A stretch of 64,000 nt of DNA. Origin: Lonicera japonica. Its lineage: Eukaryota > Streptophyta > Magnoliopsida > Dipsacales > Caprifoliaceae. A model generated the notes under the pieces. The model did not search any database and had not been told where the DNA came from. It saw nothing but the letters and a program-made list of their open reading frames with translations. Within the stretch, counting starts at the first letter, position 1; each line of letters begins with the position of its first letter. Of the stretch, positions 11,701 through 23,999 are shown one piece after another. Location of the stretch: positions 11,668,394 to 11,732,393 of the forward strand of contig CM038470.1 in assembly GCA_021464415.1 (NCBI GenBank), written 5' to 3'. The position numbers and the translations under genes were made by a program.

Positions 11701-14700
11701 AGCTGCAGCAGCGGAACTGCAGAATCTTAACCGACTTGGCAATCAAAATCAGATGTCTCTCATGGACCCACTGTATCTTCAGTACTTGAGATCAACTGAG
11801 TACGCCGCTGCACAAACTGCGGCTTTGAATAACCCAACAATGAATAGCAATTCATACATGGATTTACTTGGACTTCAAAAGGCATACCTTGGGTCATTGC
11901 TTTCATCTCCAAAATCACAATACGGTCTTCCCTACCTCGGGAAATCGGGTAATTTAAATCATGGTTACTATGGAAACCAAGGATATAATAATCTTGGAAT
12001 GTCATATCCTGGTTCCCTTCTTCCCAACTCTGGCATTGGACCGGGTAGTCCTGTCAGGCATAGTGAGAGGAACCTCCGCTTTCCTTCTGGGATGAGGAAC
12101 TTAGCTGGTGGTGTTATGGGATCATGGCACTCTGATGCTGGGGGTAATTTGGACGAAACTTTTGCATCCTCTTTATTGGATGAGTTTAAGAGCAACAAAA
12201 CGAAGTGCTTCGAGCTTTCAGAAATTGGAGGTCATGTTGTTGAGTTCAGGTATATATTTGTTACTGGATAATAATATTGTCACTTTTCTGTTTTTTTTAA
12301 TGCTACAGAGATTAATTAGCTTATCAAAAACCGTGTCTGAGCAGTGCGGATCAGTATGGAAGTCGTTTTATTCAACAGAAACTTGAAACAGCTACTGCAG
12401 ATGAGAAAAACATGGTTTTCCATGAAATCATGCCCCAAGCTCTTTCACTGATGACAGATGTGTTTGGTAATTATGTGATCCAGAAGGTAAATTTATCGTG
12501 AATTTGCATTTGATGTCTGTTTTTTCTAGAAGTGACGTGATGCGTTTATTGACCTGCTATAAGTTAATTTTTGCAAGATATTTTTATGGATATGAATTAC
12601 TCATGGTACTGCTGTTTTACAGTTTTTTGAACATGGAACTGCATCTCAAATAAGAGAACTGGCTGACCAACTCACTGGGCATGTTTTGACCCTTAGCCTT
12701 CAAATGTATGGTTGCAGAGTTATCCAGAAGGTATTGTAACTTAGTGACAGGGTTACTGATATTAATCCCATTGTGCACAATTATTTACCCCGTGTATAAA
12801 CCTGCATTTGTGATACGGTAGATAATATTGATTTAATATCTTGTGAAATATTTTCATTCATTCAGAAACCAGTTCCGACGGTATCCAAGGTAAGCTGGTT
12901 TTAGGAGTAGGTGAATTGTGTAGTTCAATGATTTCTGAATAATTTAGGGAACGTTGTCCTCTGCTCATTTAAACTAAAGAAATCATATTTCTATCTTGCT
13001 TTCCAAAGTTTTGAGCTCCCATTGAACTTGGTGTTTATATGATTTGTGTTTTGACTATACAGGCTATAGAAGTTGTTGATTTAGACCAGCAAACTAAAAT
13101 GGTGGCAGAGCTTGATGGTCATATTATGCGTTGTGTACGTGACCAGAATGGGAATCATGTGATCCAGAAGTGTATTGAATGCATACCAGAAGATGCTATT
13201 CAATTCATCGTTTCCACATTTTATGATCAAGTTGTGACATTATCCACCCACCCATATGGTTGCCGTGTGATACAGGTTTGATGAAGTTAAATGTATCATT
13301 TTTTTTTATTTTATATATCTATTAATGCCAGATACTACAACTATGATGGAAATATGCATATGATTACAATCCTAAAAGAGATGGGGCTTGCGTGTTTACA
13401 GAGAGTCTTGGAGCATTGCAGTGACCCCAAAACTCAAAGTATAGTGATGGATGAGATTTTGCGCTGTGTTTGTATGTTGGCTCAAGATCAATATGGGAAT
13501 TATGTTGTTCAGGTTTGCTACATTTATATATATGTTGGATAAACTACTTGGTTTAAATTACATATTATGATGAACAGCGGGGTTTTGTCAAACAACCTAT
13601 TCAGTTCCTTAGGACAAGGTTGCCTTGCCTCCCCATTTGCATTATTAAGTTCTATTAACTGCCTCCATTAATTTCCATATTTCTCTCTTATTTCAATATG
13701 GTGCTTCTGATTTGGTATTTCAATGGGCTGCAGCTTAACATTCTCTTCCATGCCGAAAGAGCGATCTTTGAATTGTGCAGTCTTGTGGTTTTCCCATGAA
13801 TCCAAATTTAATTTCTAATTCAGAAAGGAAAATGCAAAATTATTGTCACATCATTTTGCAGATGTTTTGTGTGTTTATCATTCTGAAATGCCAATTTGAA
13901 GTATACGGTTGCATAACAGATGTCGAGTATGGAAGACAATCACATATTTTTCTTAACAGAAGCACCTTTGTGTTTGGTTACACTTAAACAACTCATTTCT
14001 CTTTGAGAATAATAAAGGAAACTCTAGGAATAAGCTACAGAAAATTGTGTTGCTACAAATTATAACATGCTGACAGTGTTTAGGTTTCAAGCACATAATC
14101 CACCTACCCTTGGGAACAGGGCTATATATTTTCTATTGGCATAGTAACTGTATTATGCCATAAGAATCTCTCTAGCTTTTAATAGCACAGAACCTTTAGG
14201 CTTTATATTTGCTATTTTGCCCCTAAAATCAATTCACCGGATTTCTGTGTCAGTTGTATGAACTTCACGAGTATATGTATTGTGTATTATACTGAGCAAA
14301 AAAAAAAAAGTACTAAAAAGTAACTTTATTTCTTTGTTACATTTTATTTTAACTCACCCATTGAATGAATTATTGGGATGTTTTTAAATATTCTGGCAGC
14401 ATGTACTGGAGCATGGAAAGCCTCATGAACGTTCTTGTATAATCACTCAGTTAGTTGGGCTGATTGTTCAAATGAGCCAGCAGAAGTTTGCGTCCAATGT
14501 TGTTGAGAAATGTTTGACTTTTGGGTCACCTGAGGAACGACAGATGCTGGTCAACGAGATGCTTGGCACCACTGACGAAAATGAGCCTCTTCAGGTTAGT
14601 TCGTTGTTATCTTTAAAAAAGATTTCGACGTAATATTGCAGAATTGCCTAAAAGGCATCTTTGATATCTATGTTAAACTGTTTTTGCGTAAAGTTTATAT

Positions 14701-16727
14701 TTTGTAGGGGGTTTGGAGATCCATTGCAAGTATAAAAGCGTCTGACATCTCAAATATGTAGGGGGTTTGGGGCATGGTTAAAAAAATTGATGTTTTGGGA
14801 GAAGCAAGAGAAGTTGGGGGATTTAACTAGGATTAAAATATATAGTCCCTCCATCTCAAATTAATAGTCCCACTTTCCTTTTCGGGGTGTCTTTAGATAG
14901 TCCCATTTCTTTTTTAGGACATAATCAATGTACCAAATCTCACAATAGAAGATAAGTTGTATCCTTGACCATTAGGTTGAAATTACTGTGTCCTTAAAAA
15001 TTACCAACGCCAAAGTGGGACTATCTTTATGGGACAGGAGGAGTAAATGTCAACTTATTAGTAGAAGTTAGTGAAGATTAAGGATCAATAAATCCCCAAT
15101 GGTGATTATTTTCATTTCTTGATCAAGTAGCTGGTACGAATGTGTTGTCCAAAAAGAGTTTCTTTTTTATGTGTTTAATCTTGTTAGATTATTTAAATCT
15201 TGCCCTAGGGGATTTGGTATTTTTTTTTATCAATAACTGTAACTTGCCCTTTTTTCTTGGGATGGATCAGGCAATGATGAAAGACCAGTTTGCAAACTAC
15301 GTAGTACAGAAAGTGCTGGAGACTTGTGATGACCAGCAACTTGAGATGATTCTTAACCGCATAAAGGTTCATCTGAATGCTTTAAAGAAGTATACTTACG
15401 GAAAGCACATAGTTGCACGTGTAGAGAAACTTGTTGCTGCTGGAGGTATATTTGCTCTTTCCTCTGTTGCTTTTATGATTACACGGCATGCACTTTTTAA
15501 CTACAAAGTAGTAGGCTGGGATATTATAACTACTTGCTAATTAGATGTAACATTTTTGTGTGTCATGTTCTAACTGCATTCATTTACATGGTATATTTAA
15601 GCTAGAGCAAGAGTTTTCACCATGTACGTAAAATGTTTATAATTTGCTTAACTAATTTATTTATTGTATTTAAAAAGAAAGGAATTGGTCAAGGAGACTT
15701 TGAGCTCACAATCTCCCCAAGTAAGGACTAGTAAGGGCCTTTGCATTAGCATATCTTTAGTTGATTTGAGTAACCACGTACTACTCCCTCTTTTCTCAAT
15801 TAAGAGCTCAGCGTTCCTTTTTGGGGCATCCCAAATTAAGAGTCCACTCTGCTTTTTTAGAACATAATCATTGTACCAAAACTCGTGACAGGAAATATGT
15901 TTGTTCTAAACCATTGATTGTGACAAAATTAGTGCATCCTTCAAAAATGTGAAAGTCAAACATGAACTCTTAAGTAAGGAGAGAGTATTAAACTATTAAC
16001 TATTATTACAAAAAGGTGTATGCTATTATATGCTGTCTTAGTTATCGATAAAACCCATACTTTATCAACAATGACATTGCATAATCCTTTTAACAATTAT
16101 AAAAATGTTCCCCCATTATATATAAACATAATAACCCCTGTTTATCAATACTAATAAGGGAAATGCTATTGCCAAAGCAGTTTTAGTTACTTCCTGAAGC
16201 AACTGTTGCATGGAATGATTTTAGATTATGCTTTCATAACAGCACATTACTCTGCCAAAAGCATTTTTGCTTTTGGTAGTAGTGCTACCCATGAATATAC
16301 TTTTTAATATTTGCTCACACATCAAGTGTGCCATTATTGCTATTATTTCTAGCGTATTCCAACTACCATAAAAAGCCCTGAGTTTAATCTCTATGTAAAA
16401 TCCCTACAAGTTAATGTTGTAACAGTAATTCTAGAGGGACTCAATATCGGGACTCAAAAAAGTGACTCAGATGATATGGCATGAATGCATCGGTCCGTTG
16501 GAGTGATTAGGCAGTAGACCTCACCTACCAACAAACAAACAAACGCCACATCATCTGAGTCACTTTTTTGACTCGTTGTAAAGCCGCAACAAATTATAAC
16601 AATTACATCACTTACAACTTTATCTATGTTTACTTGAGTAAAAATAAATAAATATTTCTAACGAGTTGTTGAATCTCTTGCAGAGAGAAGGATCGGCGTT
16701 CTGTCCGCTGCGTATTCTTCTGCTTAG
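8701..16727 (+). CDS. Pumilio-family (PUF) RNA-binding protein, APUM1/2-like
   Basis: Nine exons: 8701-9318, 10805-12249, 12345-12486, 12623-12730, 13063-13275, 13402-13512, 14400-14594, 15271-15445 and 16684-16727. All junctions are GT..AG and in phase, giving 1016 aa; Arabidopsis group I PUMs have a similar length. The N-terminal NABP-type region has the family blocks [21 protein letters not shown] and [13 protein letters not shown] poly-Gly tract lies near residue 130. Eight Puf repeats fill about residues 660-1000. Their base-contacting triads read S/R/Q, N/Y/Q, C/R/Q, N/H/Q, C/R/Q, N/Y/Q, S/N/E, N/Y/Q, which by the PUF code predicts 5'-UGUAUAUA. Family members bind 3' UTRs in the cytoplasm and repress or destabilise mRNAs. 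An AATAAA lies at 17398. The introns carry a SINE and three MITEs, all away from splice sites. Confidence 0.95.
9900..10030 (+). mobile_element. tRNA-derived SINE relic in Pumilio intron 1
   Basis: A box-A-like stretch (taggcacagtgg, about 9948) is followed by a box-B match GGTTCGAATTC at 9991-10001 and then a C-rich tail (catctcccc). This is the layout of a plant tRNA-derived SINE. There is no clear poly(A) tail or target duplication, so the limits are approximate. Confidence 0.5.
10356..10398. repeat. 43-bp palindrome in Pumilio intron 1
   Basis: CAGTG..ACGACCGTA on the left is mirrored by TACGGTCGT-CACTG on the right around a short loop. The following bases (cccggggacacatgctg, about 10432) look like retroelement debris. 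It is probably a relic of an inserted element. Confidence 0.5.
14845..15043. mobile_element. Stowaway-type MITE in Pumilio intron 7
   Basis: A 199-bp element flanked by TA. The left end is gtccctccatctcaaa and the reverse complement of the right end is ctcctcctgtccc. Both continue to AATAGTCCCACTT or GATAGTCCCACTT. This is the CTCCCTC..GTCCC terminus typical of plant Stowaway (Tc1/mariner) MITEs. Confidence 0.8.
15784..15985. mobile_element. Stowaway-type MITE in Pumilio intron 8
   Basis: A 202-bp element flanked by TA. It starts ctccctcttttctcaatt and ends aagtaaggagagag. Internal inverted matches (TTAAGAG near both ends) and the shared text TTTTTTAGAACATAATCA/TTTTTTAGGACATAATCA tie it to the element at 14845-15043. 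Confidence 0.8.
16451..16574. mobile_element. Short foldback MITE in Pumilio intron 8
   Basis: A 124-bp unit with inverted ends. The left gactcaaaaaagtgactcag matches the reverse complement of the right end with about one mismatch and extends through ATGATxTGGC. There is a (CAAA)-rich loop side at 16530. Superfamily not assigned; no clear target duplication was identified. Confidence 0.6.
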
Positions 16728-17430
16728 ACGGAAGGCCTAGGAAAGAAGTTGTACAGCTAACCGAGAGAATATTTACTAGTAAGAGAGCCGCCTTCTTTCT
16801 TTCTCTTTTTTCCTTTTTCATGTCTTAGCTATGGCTCCTCCTGGTTTATTCAGATGGAAAAGGAGCTTTTGATTGCAAATAAAAAACTGTTGGTTGTACT
16901 TAAAACTGTACATTTTTAGTTGGAGGATGTATACCTTAGAATCAGGGTAGCCGAGGCTCAGATGGTGAAATAACAAAACAAAACACACACCTGATGCCCG
17001 TGCGTGAGAAGATAAATTAAAAAATATTTACTGTACAAGTTTTTAACGGTGTAAAAATGGAGGAAAAAAAATTGTAGTAGGCAAAAAGTTGTGAGCGTGA
17101 CTGTATAAATGTTGCCGGGTGCAGAGTCTGTCTTTGTTGTTTAGGAGTGGCTGGGATCGTCGGAATGTATGGATTGATAATTTTTTTTTTTTTCCTTTTT
17201 ATAATTTATGGAACTCTCTTTCTGAAATATGTTTCAAGTATGTTTTTGTGGTGGTTATTTGCTTGCTTGGGTATTTTTTTGGTGAAGATGAATTGTTTTC
17301 TTCCTTAAGTTGCTTGTGATTTTGCAAGATTTGGAGTGTATATCTGATATCTGATCTTTTTATACTGTTCTCGTTTCTACTATTTCTAAATATTCAGAAT
17401 AAAAATTGGATGCGAATCAGGAATCATCTT
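16728..17430 (+). promoter_or_regulatory. Predicted Pumilio 3' UTR with UGUA clusters and poly(A) signal
   Basis: Sequence from the stop codon to an AATAAA at 17398-17403. TGTA occurs about ten times: 16750, 16895, 16907, 16928, 17032, 17050, 17073, 17102, 17166 and 17337. Near-consensus PUF sites include TGTACATT (16907) and TGTATATC (17337). The transcript end is inferred only from the AATAAA, not observed. Confidence 0.45.
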
Positions 17431-19000
17431 GAAATTATGATTTTTTCTGACCTGGTTTTAAAAAAACTAATGTTGTTTTAGGTGGTTGGTGGAAATTAAA
17501 GGCAATAGCTTGTGTGTAAATCAAATTGTGAAAAAAAAAAAAAAAATTCATTTCATTTACCATGCCAATTAATATTTTTTCATTTTTCTCATCAATTAGC
17601 CTCTTTGAATGGTAAATACGTACGGTCTTCGCCTATCAAATTCAATTAGCTAGTAGAACAAGTAATGAACAGAGAGAGAGATTAAGTAGCCCAAGGTTGT
17701 CTTTAATCTGCAAGTACTTGGTTCTTTTTTTCCCCATAAACGATGCCGATATGAATATATGATGGACTGCTCATCAACACACTCCTTTGAGTTCATTGTT
17801 GGATAGTTTAGTTTTACAATTTTGTTTGGTTTGGCTTTCTTTAAAAATAAATGTATTAAATAGAAACATAGAAGTGATTATACCAGTTGTCTTACGTAAT
17901 GGAATGAGAGGGTCGCTAGCGAATCAAGAAAGTTGTAGTATGTGACTCTTCAGTCCAATTTTGTTCAATGGGATCTAGTTATAGGGTTAAATAGATAATT
18001 TTTTTTTTATTTTTTATACAACTTGGTTGAGTATCTCTACAAAATTTCATTAAGAAATTTAAACCGAAAGTAGGCGTCATAAAATTTTAATACATATATT
18101 TATTTTATGATTAAAATTTTTAGATGATCATCTCAACCGCTTATAGATTGAATCTTCCGATCATTTTCATCAAGTTTTATGAAACTAAACCTCACTAGAC
18201 GGAATTGAAACAGAGTTAAGAATATGAAAAACTTTTGTATTAAAACCATCAATAACATTTATAGAATTTCGATGATGATGGAGAAAAATGATCCTTAAAT
18301 GGAACTCTTCGATAAATAATTTGTTGAGGAGTTTATTTACGGAACAGAGGAGCCGATTCATGCACGTTCTGGATGCAAAATTTCTAGTTTTTCATACATG
18401 TTTTTAAATGTTCGTGCTTTTGAATTAAGTAGGATACACATCATAAAAATATGCATGTAGTTCATATATATATTTATTCGCAATAGAGATCCCTGGACGG
18501 AGATGGAAATTGGCCTTTTAAAAAGATTTGATTTTATTTTTTGGGTGATATTTTGTGTGAACGGCAATTTTTTTTTCACTCCCATATTATCATTAAATGT
18601 TTATTTTGTATTGAAAGATTTCAATTTATATTATTTTATAACATAATTGCATTCATGCATTTGTTTAATTCTAAATATTTTTATATTAAATATGACTTAT
18701 AGTAATAAATATTGTTATTTTTCTTGTTGTAGTCAATATCAATACCATATACTAGGCATACTTAAGGTAATTCTTATATTTACACTTGGAGCCACACCAT
18801 TTTTTTAATAAATTTTGGGGACGAAACCTTATTAATAGCTAAATAGTAAAATAATAACATAAATTATAAAAAAAATGGGGGGCGGTCCATCCTTGTTCCC
18901 CATCACAGATTCTCTTGCATATTGCAGAAAAATAAATTACCTACTTAAAAGATGAAGAACATAAATTTTTCTTCTCTTTATCATCACAACCATTGAACAT
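17431..19000. other. Intergenic between Pumilio and the dioxygenase
   Basis: The two genes converge here. The sequence is AT-rich with poly(A)/poly(T) tracts (17530, 18000) and no credible gene. The right-hand part would hold the dioxygenase 3' UTR on the minus strand; a reverse AATAAA-like TTTATT occurs near 19003. Confidence 0.5.
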
Positions 19001-19049
19001 TTCTTTATTTTCTCAAGAAAAATAAGAAAATAGGGCGGCAAGTAATCAC

Positions 19050-22000
19050 TCAATTTTCCAACTTAAGAAACTCAATATGAGATTTTCCTTCCATTTTCTT
19101 TGCCAAGGTGTGTCTGATGTAATCCACATACTTCATCTTTTTGTACATCATAGGGTGATGATGATCATCTACCATTGATTCAAGAGGACCTACTTCCACT
19201 TCATCAGCTGGAATTACAAACGTTGCCACTGACATTCTTGCTTTCTTCTCATTTGTAACTGCTCTGTGCTCTATGCTCTTGTACATTCCGTTGCTCCAAG
19301 CCTGAAAATTCAAGATATTAATACTCAAAAAACAACAAATCTAAAGCCTTGGCTAATACTAGAACTGGGAGCACATGTGATGTGTGTGCATATGGGATGC
19401 ATGTAATTTTAAGAAGAAAAAAAATATAAAGAGTGTGGAGTAGTTCAGTTGATGAATTATTCATTCTTTGATATGGGCAAGGGTTTGAATCCGTTTGGGC
19501 TTAGGCATGTATATTACCATGATTCTTCTACCGAATCTCGGCATGTGAAAGAAAGTATAAACATAAAATAATTTTAATTGTGTTATTTTTGGTTACCAAA
19601 ATTACATTATTCTCTTACCTGCATTCTTGTCCGACATATATGTTACATTGTAGTTAGACATATCCGGACTAAATCTAGAACGATAAGTTTGAGTTTCTTA
19701 TTCATTGAAATCAAAGACTAAAAACAAACTTTTGACAAATGTTTCATCCTGGTCTAACTTGTATGAAATTGTCCGCCTTTGGTTCAAATCCCCCACTACA
19801 CAAGGGTGTAGGGTCATTACAACAAAACCAGTTAAATTTGCTATTACACTGTATTATATTAGTTGTTAACAAATAAAAGGTTTGTAAGCGTATGTACCTC
19901 AAGAGCATCACCTATGTTGACAACAATAGCATTTGGGAGTAGCTTCACAGGTACCCAACATCCCTTGTGCTTAATTTGGAGGCCATTAGTCTCATCATCA
20001 TCTTGAAGAAGTAAAGTTATGGAGCTACCATCTGAATGTGGACTAACACCAAGAACTAGATCTGGTCGGGCACAAATCGGGTAGTAGTTCATTCTCATCG
20101 CTTGTTTCATCTCCCCATGCAAATCTTTTAGTCCCTCTCTTTCCATTCCCATCAACAATGATAAGTTTGCAAAGATTTCATTAGCCACTCTTTGTGATTC
20201 CTTCGAGTACTCGTCAACTGCCTCCCTATATATAAAGAAACCAGGAGCCACAAGACTTGGAATAAGTGGAAGGATTTGACCAATGGATTTTCTAGTGGGC
20301 TGGTACTAGGAAGTTGGGAAAGGCACTCGCCCGAACCACGGGAGATCCCGGGTTTGAGTCACACCAAAAAAGGGGAGGGATTTTTTTTGTTGTAGTAAAA
20401 AGGGGAGACTTAGACCTCCCTTTTATTAAAAAGAAAAAGAAAAAAAAGTGGCCATTTTTGTACAAAATAAATAGGGCAAAAAACACTAAGCCCCCTCAAA
20501 CTATCATTTTTTTGCACTAAACCCCCCCCCCCCCCCCCCCCAATCTTCTAAAAGTGACACTAAACCCCCCTAAACTATTAAATGTTATCACTTAACCCCC
20601 AAAATTACATAAATGCCCTTGTATAAAGTTGGGTAAAAAACACTAAATCCCCTCAAACTATCACTTTTTGGCACTAACCCCCCCTAAAATATCACAACTT
20701 GACACTTTACCCCCTAATTTATAAAAGGGCATTTATGTAATTTTGTGGGTTAAGTGATAACGTATAATAGTTTAGGGAGGTTTAGTGTCACTTTTAGAAG
20801 ATGGGGGGGTTTAGTGCAAAAAAGTGATAGTTTGAGGGGATTTAGTGTTTTTTACCCTAATAAATAAATAAAAATAAATTACAAGAAACTCTTAATTTGG
20901 TTGACAACACGCATCTTAATTAAAGAATACAAATATCAATTTTATTTGGTTATAGTGATCTTTATTTGTCTTGGTTACAATTTCCCGTCCCCCCAAAAGG
21001 TACTGAGATGTCTATTGTGATTTGTGAGATAGCGGAAAGCTATGGAATGAGAGATGTTGGCCTCAATATATCCATTAAAATCTACCTCTATTTAAGAATG
21101 TTCTTTTTGGCTTTTAATTATACATGGTCTAATAATTTTGGCCATTATATTAACATTGGATTTTCATCTTCTTCAAATAGAAAATATTCCTCCCATTTCT
21201 TTTTCTAGCTAGATAAGAAGAATTTGTTTATATACCTGAATCCTGGTAATGTCTCTGGCCAGTATTTAATATTCCTGTACTTGGGTGGTAATGTGATCAA
21301 GAAAATGAGATCATTCCAATCAAGTTTCTGCTGATCAGAGACCACATAGCCTTGCCCGTATCCCTGAATATCATTTTTTGCCATTGCATACTTCTTTTTC
21401 TCCACTAGAGGAAGTGCGAAAAATTCTGCTACCGCTGCCTTCATTTTACGCAGTGCCTCTTCCGCCACCCCATGATTGATTATCTGCAAAAAAAAAGAAA
21501 GAAAGAAAGAAAGAAAGATGCATGGCATATGGAAAACATTACAAAATGATTGTGTGAAATACTGGTAAAGCTTGATCTTGGGTATGTCAACAGATCAGAT
21601 TTTAATGTCCATATTTTCGAGGCTGGATAGCATTTTTAGTTATCTAATATCCAGTGATCCACTTATCTAATTAATAAATGGTCAGGTAGGGATACTAACC
21701 TCACCCGTTAACAATGTAATATACTTACCAATAATACTGCATAATATTAGGTCTTATCTTTAATATAAATAATGTTACTATTATTGAATATTCAAAATTT
21801 TGTAAGGAAGGGAATCAGGGATATAATCCAACAATAACATAATCCTAAATCTAGATATGGATCAGTCTTTTGATGATCCGTTATATAATCCAATGTAATA
21901 AGTTTCTCACTAAATGAATCAGGACCCAATCCGAATCTAATCCTTTGACAGGTCTAACAAAAAAATTGCAAATACACACATACCTAAATTTCACAGTGCC

Positions 22001-22310
22001 AGATAAACTAGAAAGAAAAGGGGAAATATTTTACCTGAAAGAAACCCCATTCCCTGCATGCAAAATCCAACTTTCTTTGTTCAACTTCATCTCCATTAGC
22101 AAGAAAAGAAAAATCTATGACAGGGATTTCGGTGGAAACTTGAAATGGCTCAGAATCTATTGGCCTGTCTTCGTATGTTTGTATGTATCTTTCAGGAATG
22201 CTCCGAGAGTCATTTCTCACAATCTCTTGCACACTGGGTACTGGCATAGAACTTCCCCATCCCAACACTTCATCTTCCTTCGCACCTCCATTTTGAATCT
22301 CTGTCCCCAT
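19050..22310 (-). CDS. 2-oxoglutarate/Fe(II)-dependent dioxygenase (SRG1/codeine demethylase-like)
   Basis: Four minus-strand exons: 22310-22035, 21483-21236, 20225-19898 and 19301-19050. They are in phase with GT..AG junctions and encode 367 aa, normal for this family. The DIOX_N region (about residues 60-175) has EIPVIDFSFL, FACREWGFFQ and INHG. The catalytic jelly roll has RMNYYP (219-224), the iron ligands H238 and D240 in SPHSDGS, and H296 in SIEHRAV. The 2OG-binding pair is R306/S308 (ARMSVAT). The opening VPSVQEIV resembles SRG1 and thebaine/codeine O-demethylase-type DOXC enzymes. Such enzymes oxidise or demethylate specialised metabolites in the cytosol; the substrate cannot be read from sequence. 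Intron 2 hosts a foldback element and intron 3 SINE relics. Confidence 0.93.
19435..19560 (+). mobile_element. tRNA-derived SINE relic in dioxygenase intron 3
   Basis: Box A-like TAGTTCAGTTG (19441-19451) and box B GGTTTGAATCC (19482-19492) have the right order and spacing for an internal Pol III promoter. It is not a tRNA, because no acceptor stem pairs around it. A second, weaker box-B-like ggttcaaatccc occurs at about 19772. End points are approximate. Confidence 0.55.
20285..20445 (+). mobile_element. SINE in dioxygenase intron 2, related to the SINE at 29047
   Basis: Contains a box-B-like GGTTTGAGTCAC (about 20352). It ends gggagacttagacctccctttta followed by an A-rich tail. That 3' end is shared with the intact SINE at 29047-29204 (gagacttagacctcc). 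The 5' limit and target duplication are unclear. Confidence 0.55.
20474..20857. mobile_element. Foldback Mutator-like MITE in dioxygenase intron 2
   Basis: Arms of about 145 bp are inverted: gggcaaaaaacactaag.. at 20474 against ..tttagtgttttttaccc ending 20857. Flanks aaataaata (20465-20473) and taataaata (20858-20866) match 8 of 9. The left arm recurs in shorter form at about 20631, so the arms are built of repeated CACTAAAC/CTCAAACTAT blocks. A 21-base C run lies in the left arm (20522-20542). Confidence 0.65.
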
Positions 22311-22319
22311 TTGTGTTCA

Positions 22320-23999
22320 ATGAGTACTTCTCCAATGATCAGATGAATTTGATATATTTGATGAATTAGAGTTTATGATTAAATAAAGGTTGGAATCTTT
22401 GCCTTTGCTCTTCTTTGAAGATGCCAATAAGAGGCCATATTGGAGTTTTGTGTCTTGTTTTGTCTTTGCAAGTTCAGTTGGAAGTTTAATTCTAGTGGGA
22501 TGTCTATATCCATGCCAAACAGAAGAATTCTTGTGAAACATTAAACAAGGACTAAATAAACAGCTCATATGGAAAGTGACCTAGATATTTGAGATTCAAC
22601 GTTCATTTTATAGGGAAAATGATGCCTCTCTTAGAAGATCTACACAATGAATCTAATTACATAACCACCATTCCAGACTAGAGTTTCACATTTTCTAAAT
22701 ACGCTAATTTCAATGTAATCAATGTTTTAAAATAAAACTTGTTTACCTGGGCATTGATTACATCCCAAGAACATGCATTGTTCTAGAAAATCCACACCAA
22801 GGTTCTAGGAAGGGCTGCTTCGCCTTGCCTATAAAAGTTGGCTTAGTATTAGGATGGATTGAATGTTTTCAAATGAAGATACGTGTAATTCATCCAATTC
22901 GGTATTATCATCGATAGGAAGTAACAATAATACAGATCTTTATTTTATTTTTCAAGCAACATTGATTTTAAAAAAAAAAATCTCAACTTGGAAAATTAGC
23001 ATTGTGATCAAAGGAACCTCGTAAGAATAATGTTGTATGCAAATACAACCTAATATCACTAGTGACTACAACATTTCATCAAATTACAAATGAAAAGGAT
23101 TTTACTTTAATATTCTAATGCATAATCCAATCAGTTTCAGCTTCGTCAAAATCAAATTGAATTCAATCATTAACCTGACTTCAAAACCCTAACCCTAATC
23201 TATATCCCACAATCTCTAGAAAGATATTCACTAACATGCAAGAATATACTGAATAAATGGATAAATAACATTTCGAACATATATTTATCTCAAATCAGCA
23301 GAAGCCGATACATCATTTCAATACAGAGAGAGAAAGCACAAAATCTCTATCTCTCTCCACAAAATTAGTATGCAATTCACCGGTCTAACGATAGACATCC
23401 GATGAAACAGAAAAGAATCGCCGGTTCGGAACTGGAATCGCCGGTCTAGCAGGCATCAACAACCCGCAGTTTTGGGGCAACCGAAACTTCCGGTTCTACA
23501 AAAGGGAAACCGGCCCAATTATGCGAATTTGACCATTAATGGACCGGATCATCGGGTAAAATCCGAATTAGTAAGCCAAACTAACCGGGTGCCCTAACCG
23601 GTTCATCCGGTTATCTATCGACCTAACAAACTGCAATATATATCCATCCAACTCGGCCTCTCTTTCCTCGATCCGTCCAAAAAAAAAAAAAAACCTTTCT
23701 TTCTGTTAATCTATTTGCAATTCAGAGAAATACATATACATAACATAATCAAGGCCAAGTAAGTTATCTATTTTAACCTTCATTTTCATATTTCCTTTGC
23801 TATATATATTTATTTATTTATATATGTGTGTGATGATCTGAGCAAGTATTAACAAGGTTGGTTCCACCCCCCGCAAAAAGAAAAAAGGTGTGTTTTAGAG
23901 AATTGATCAGAAAACAGAGTAATTATGTTTGGTAGTTTTTGAATTTTTATATTGATTTCTCTAGTGAGTGATTAGGGTTAGATAAATTGAGTAACTGGT
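22320..23999. other. Divergent intergenic region / promoters
   Basis: Lies between the minus-strand dioxygenase start and the BED gene start, so it should hold both promoters. Visible elements are a telo-box-like AAACCCTAACCCTAA at 23184-23198, a cluster of CCGG/AACCGG words at 23380-23620, and TATA-like AT repeats at 23800-23825. No coding frame is supported. Confidence 0.5.

Noticed and set aside
19435..19500. Candidate tRNA gene in dioxygenase intron 3
   Set aside because: Box A and box B are present, but no acceptor or anticodon stem pairs; it fits a tRNA-derived SINE.
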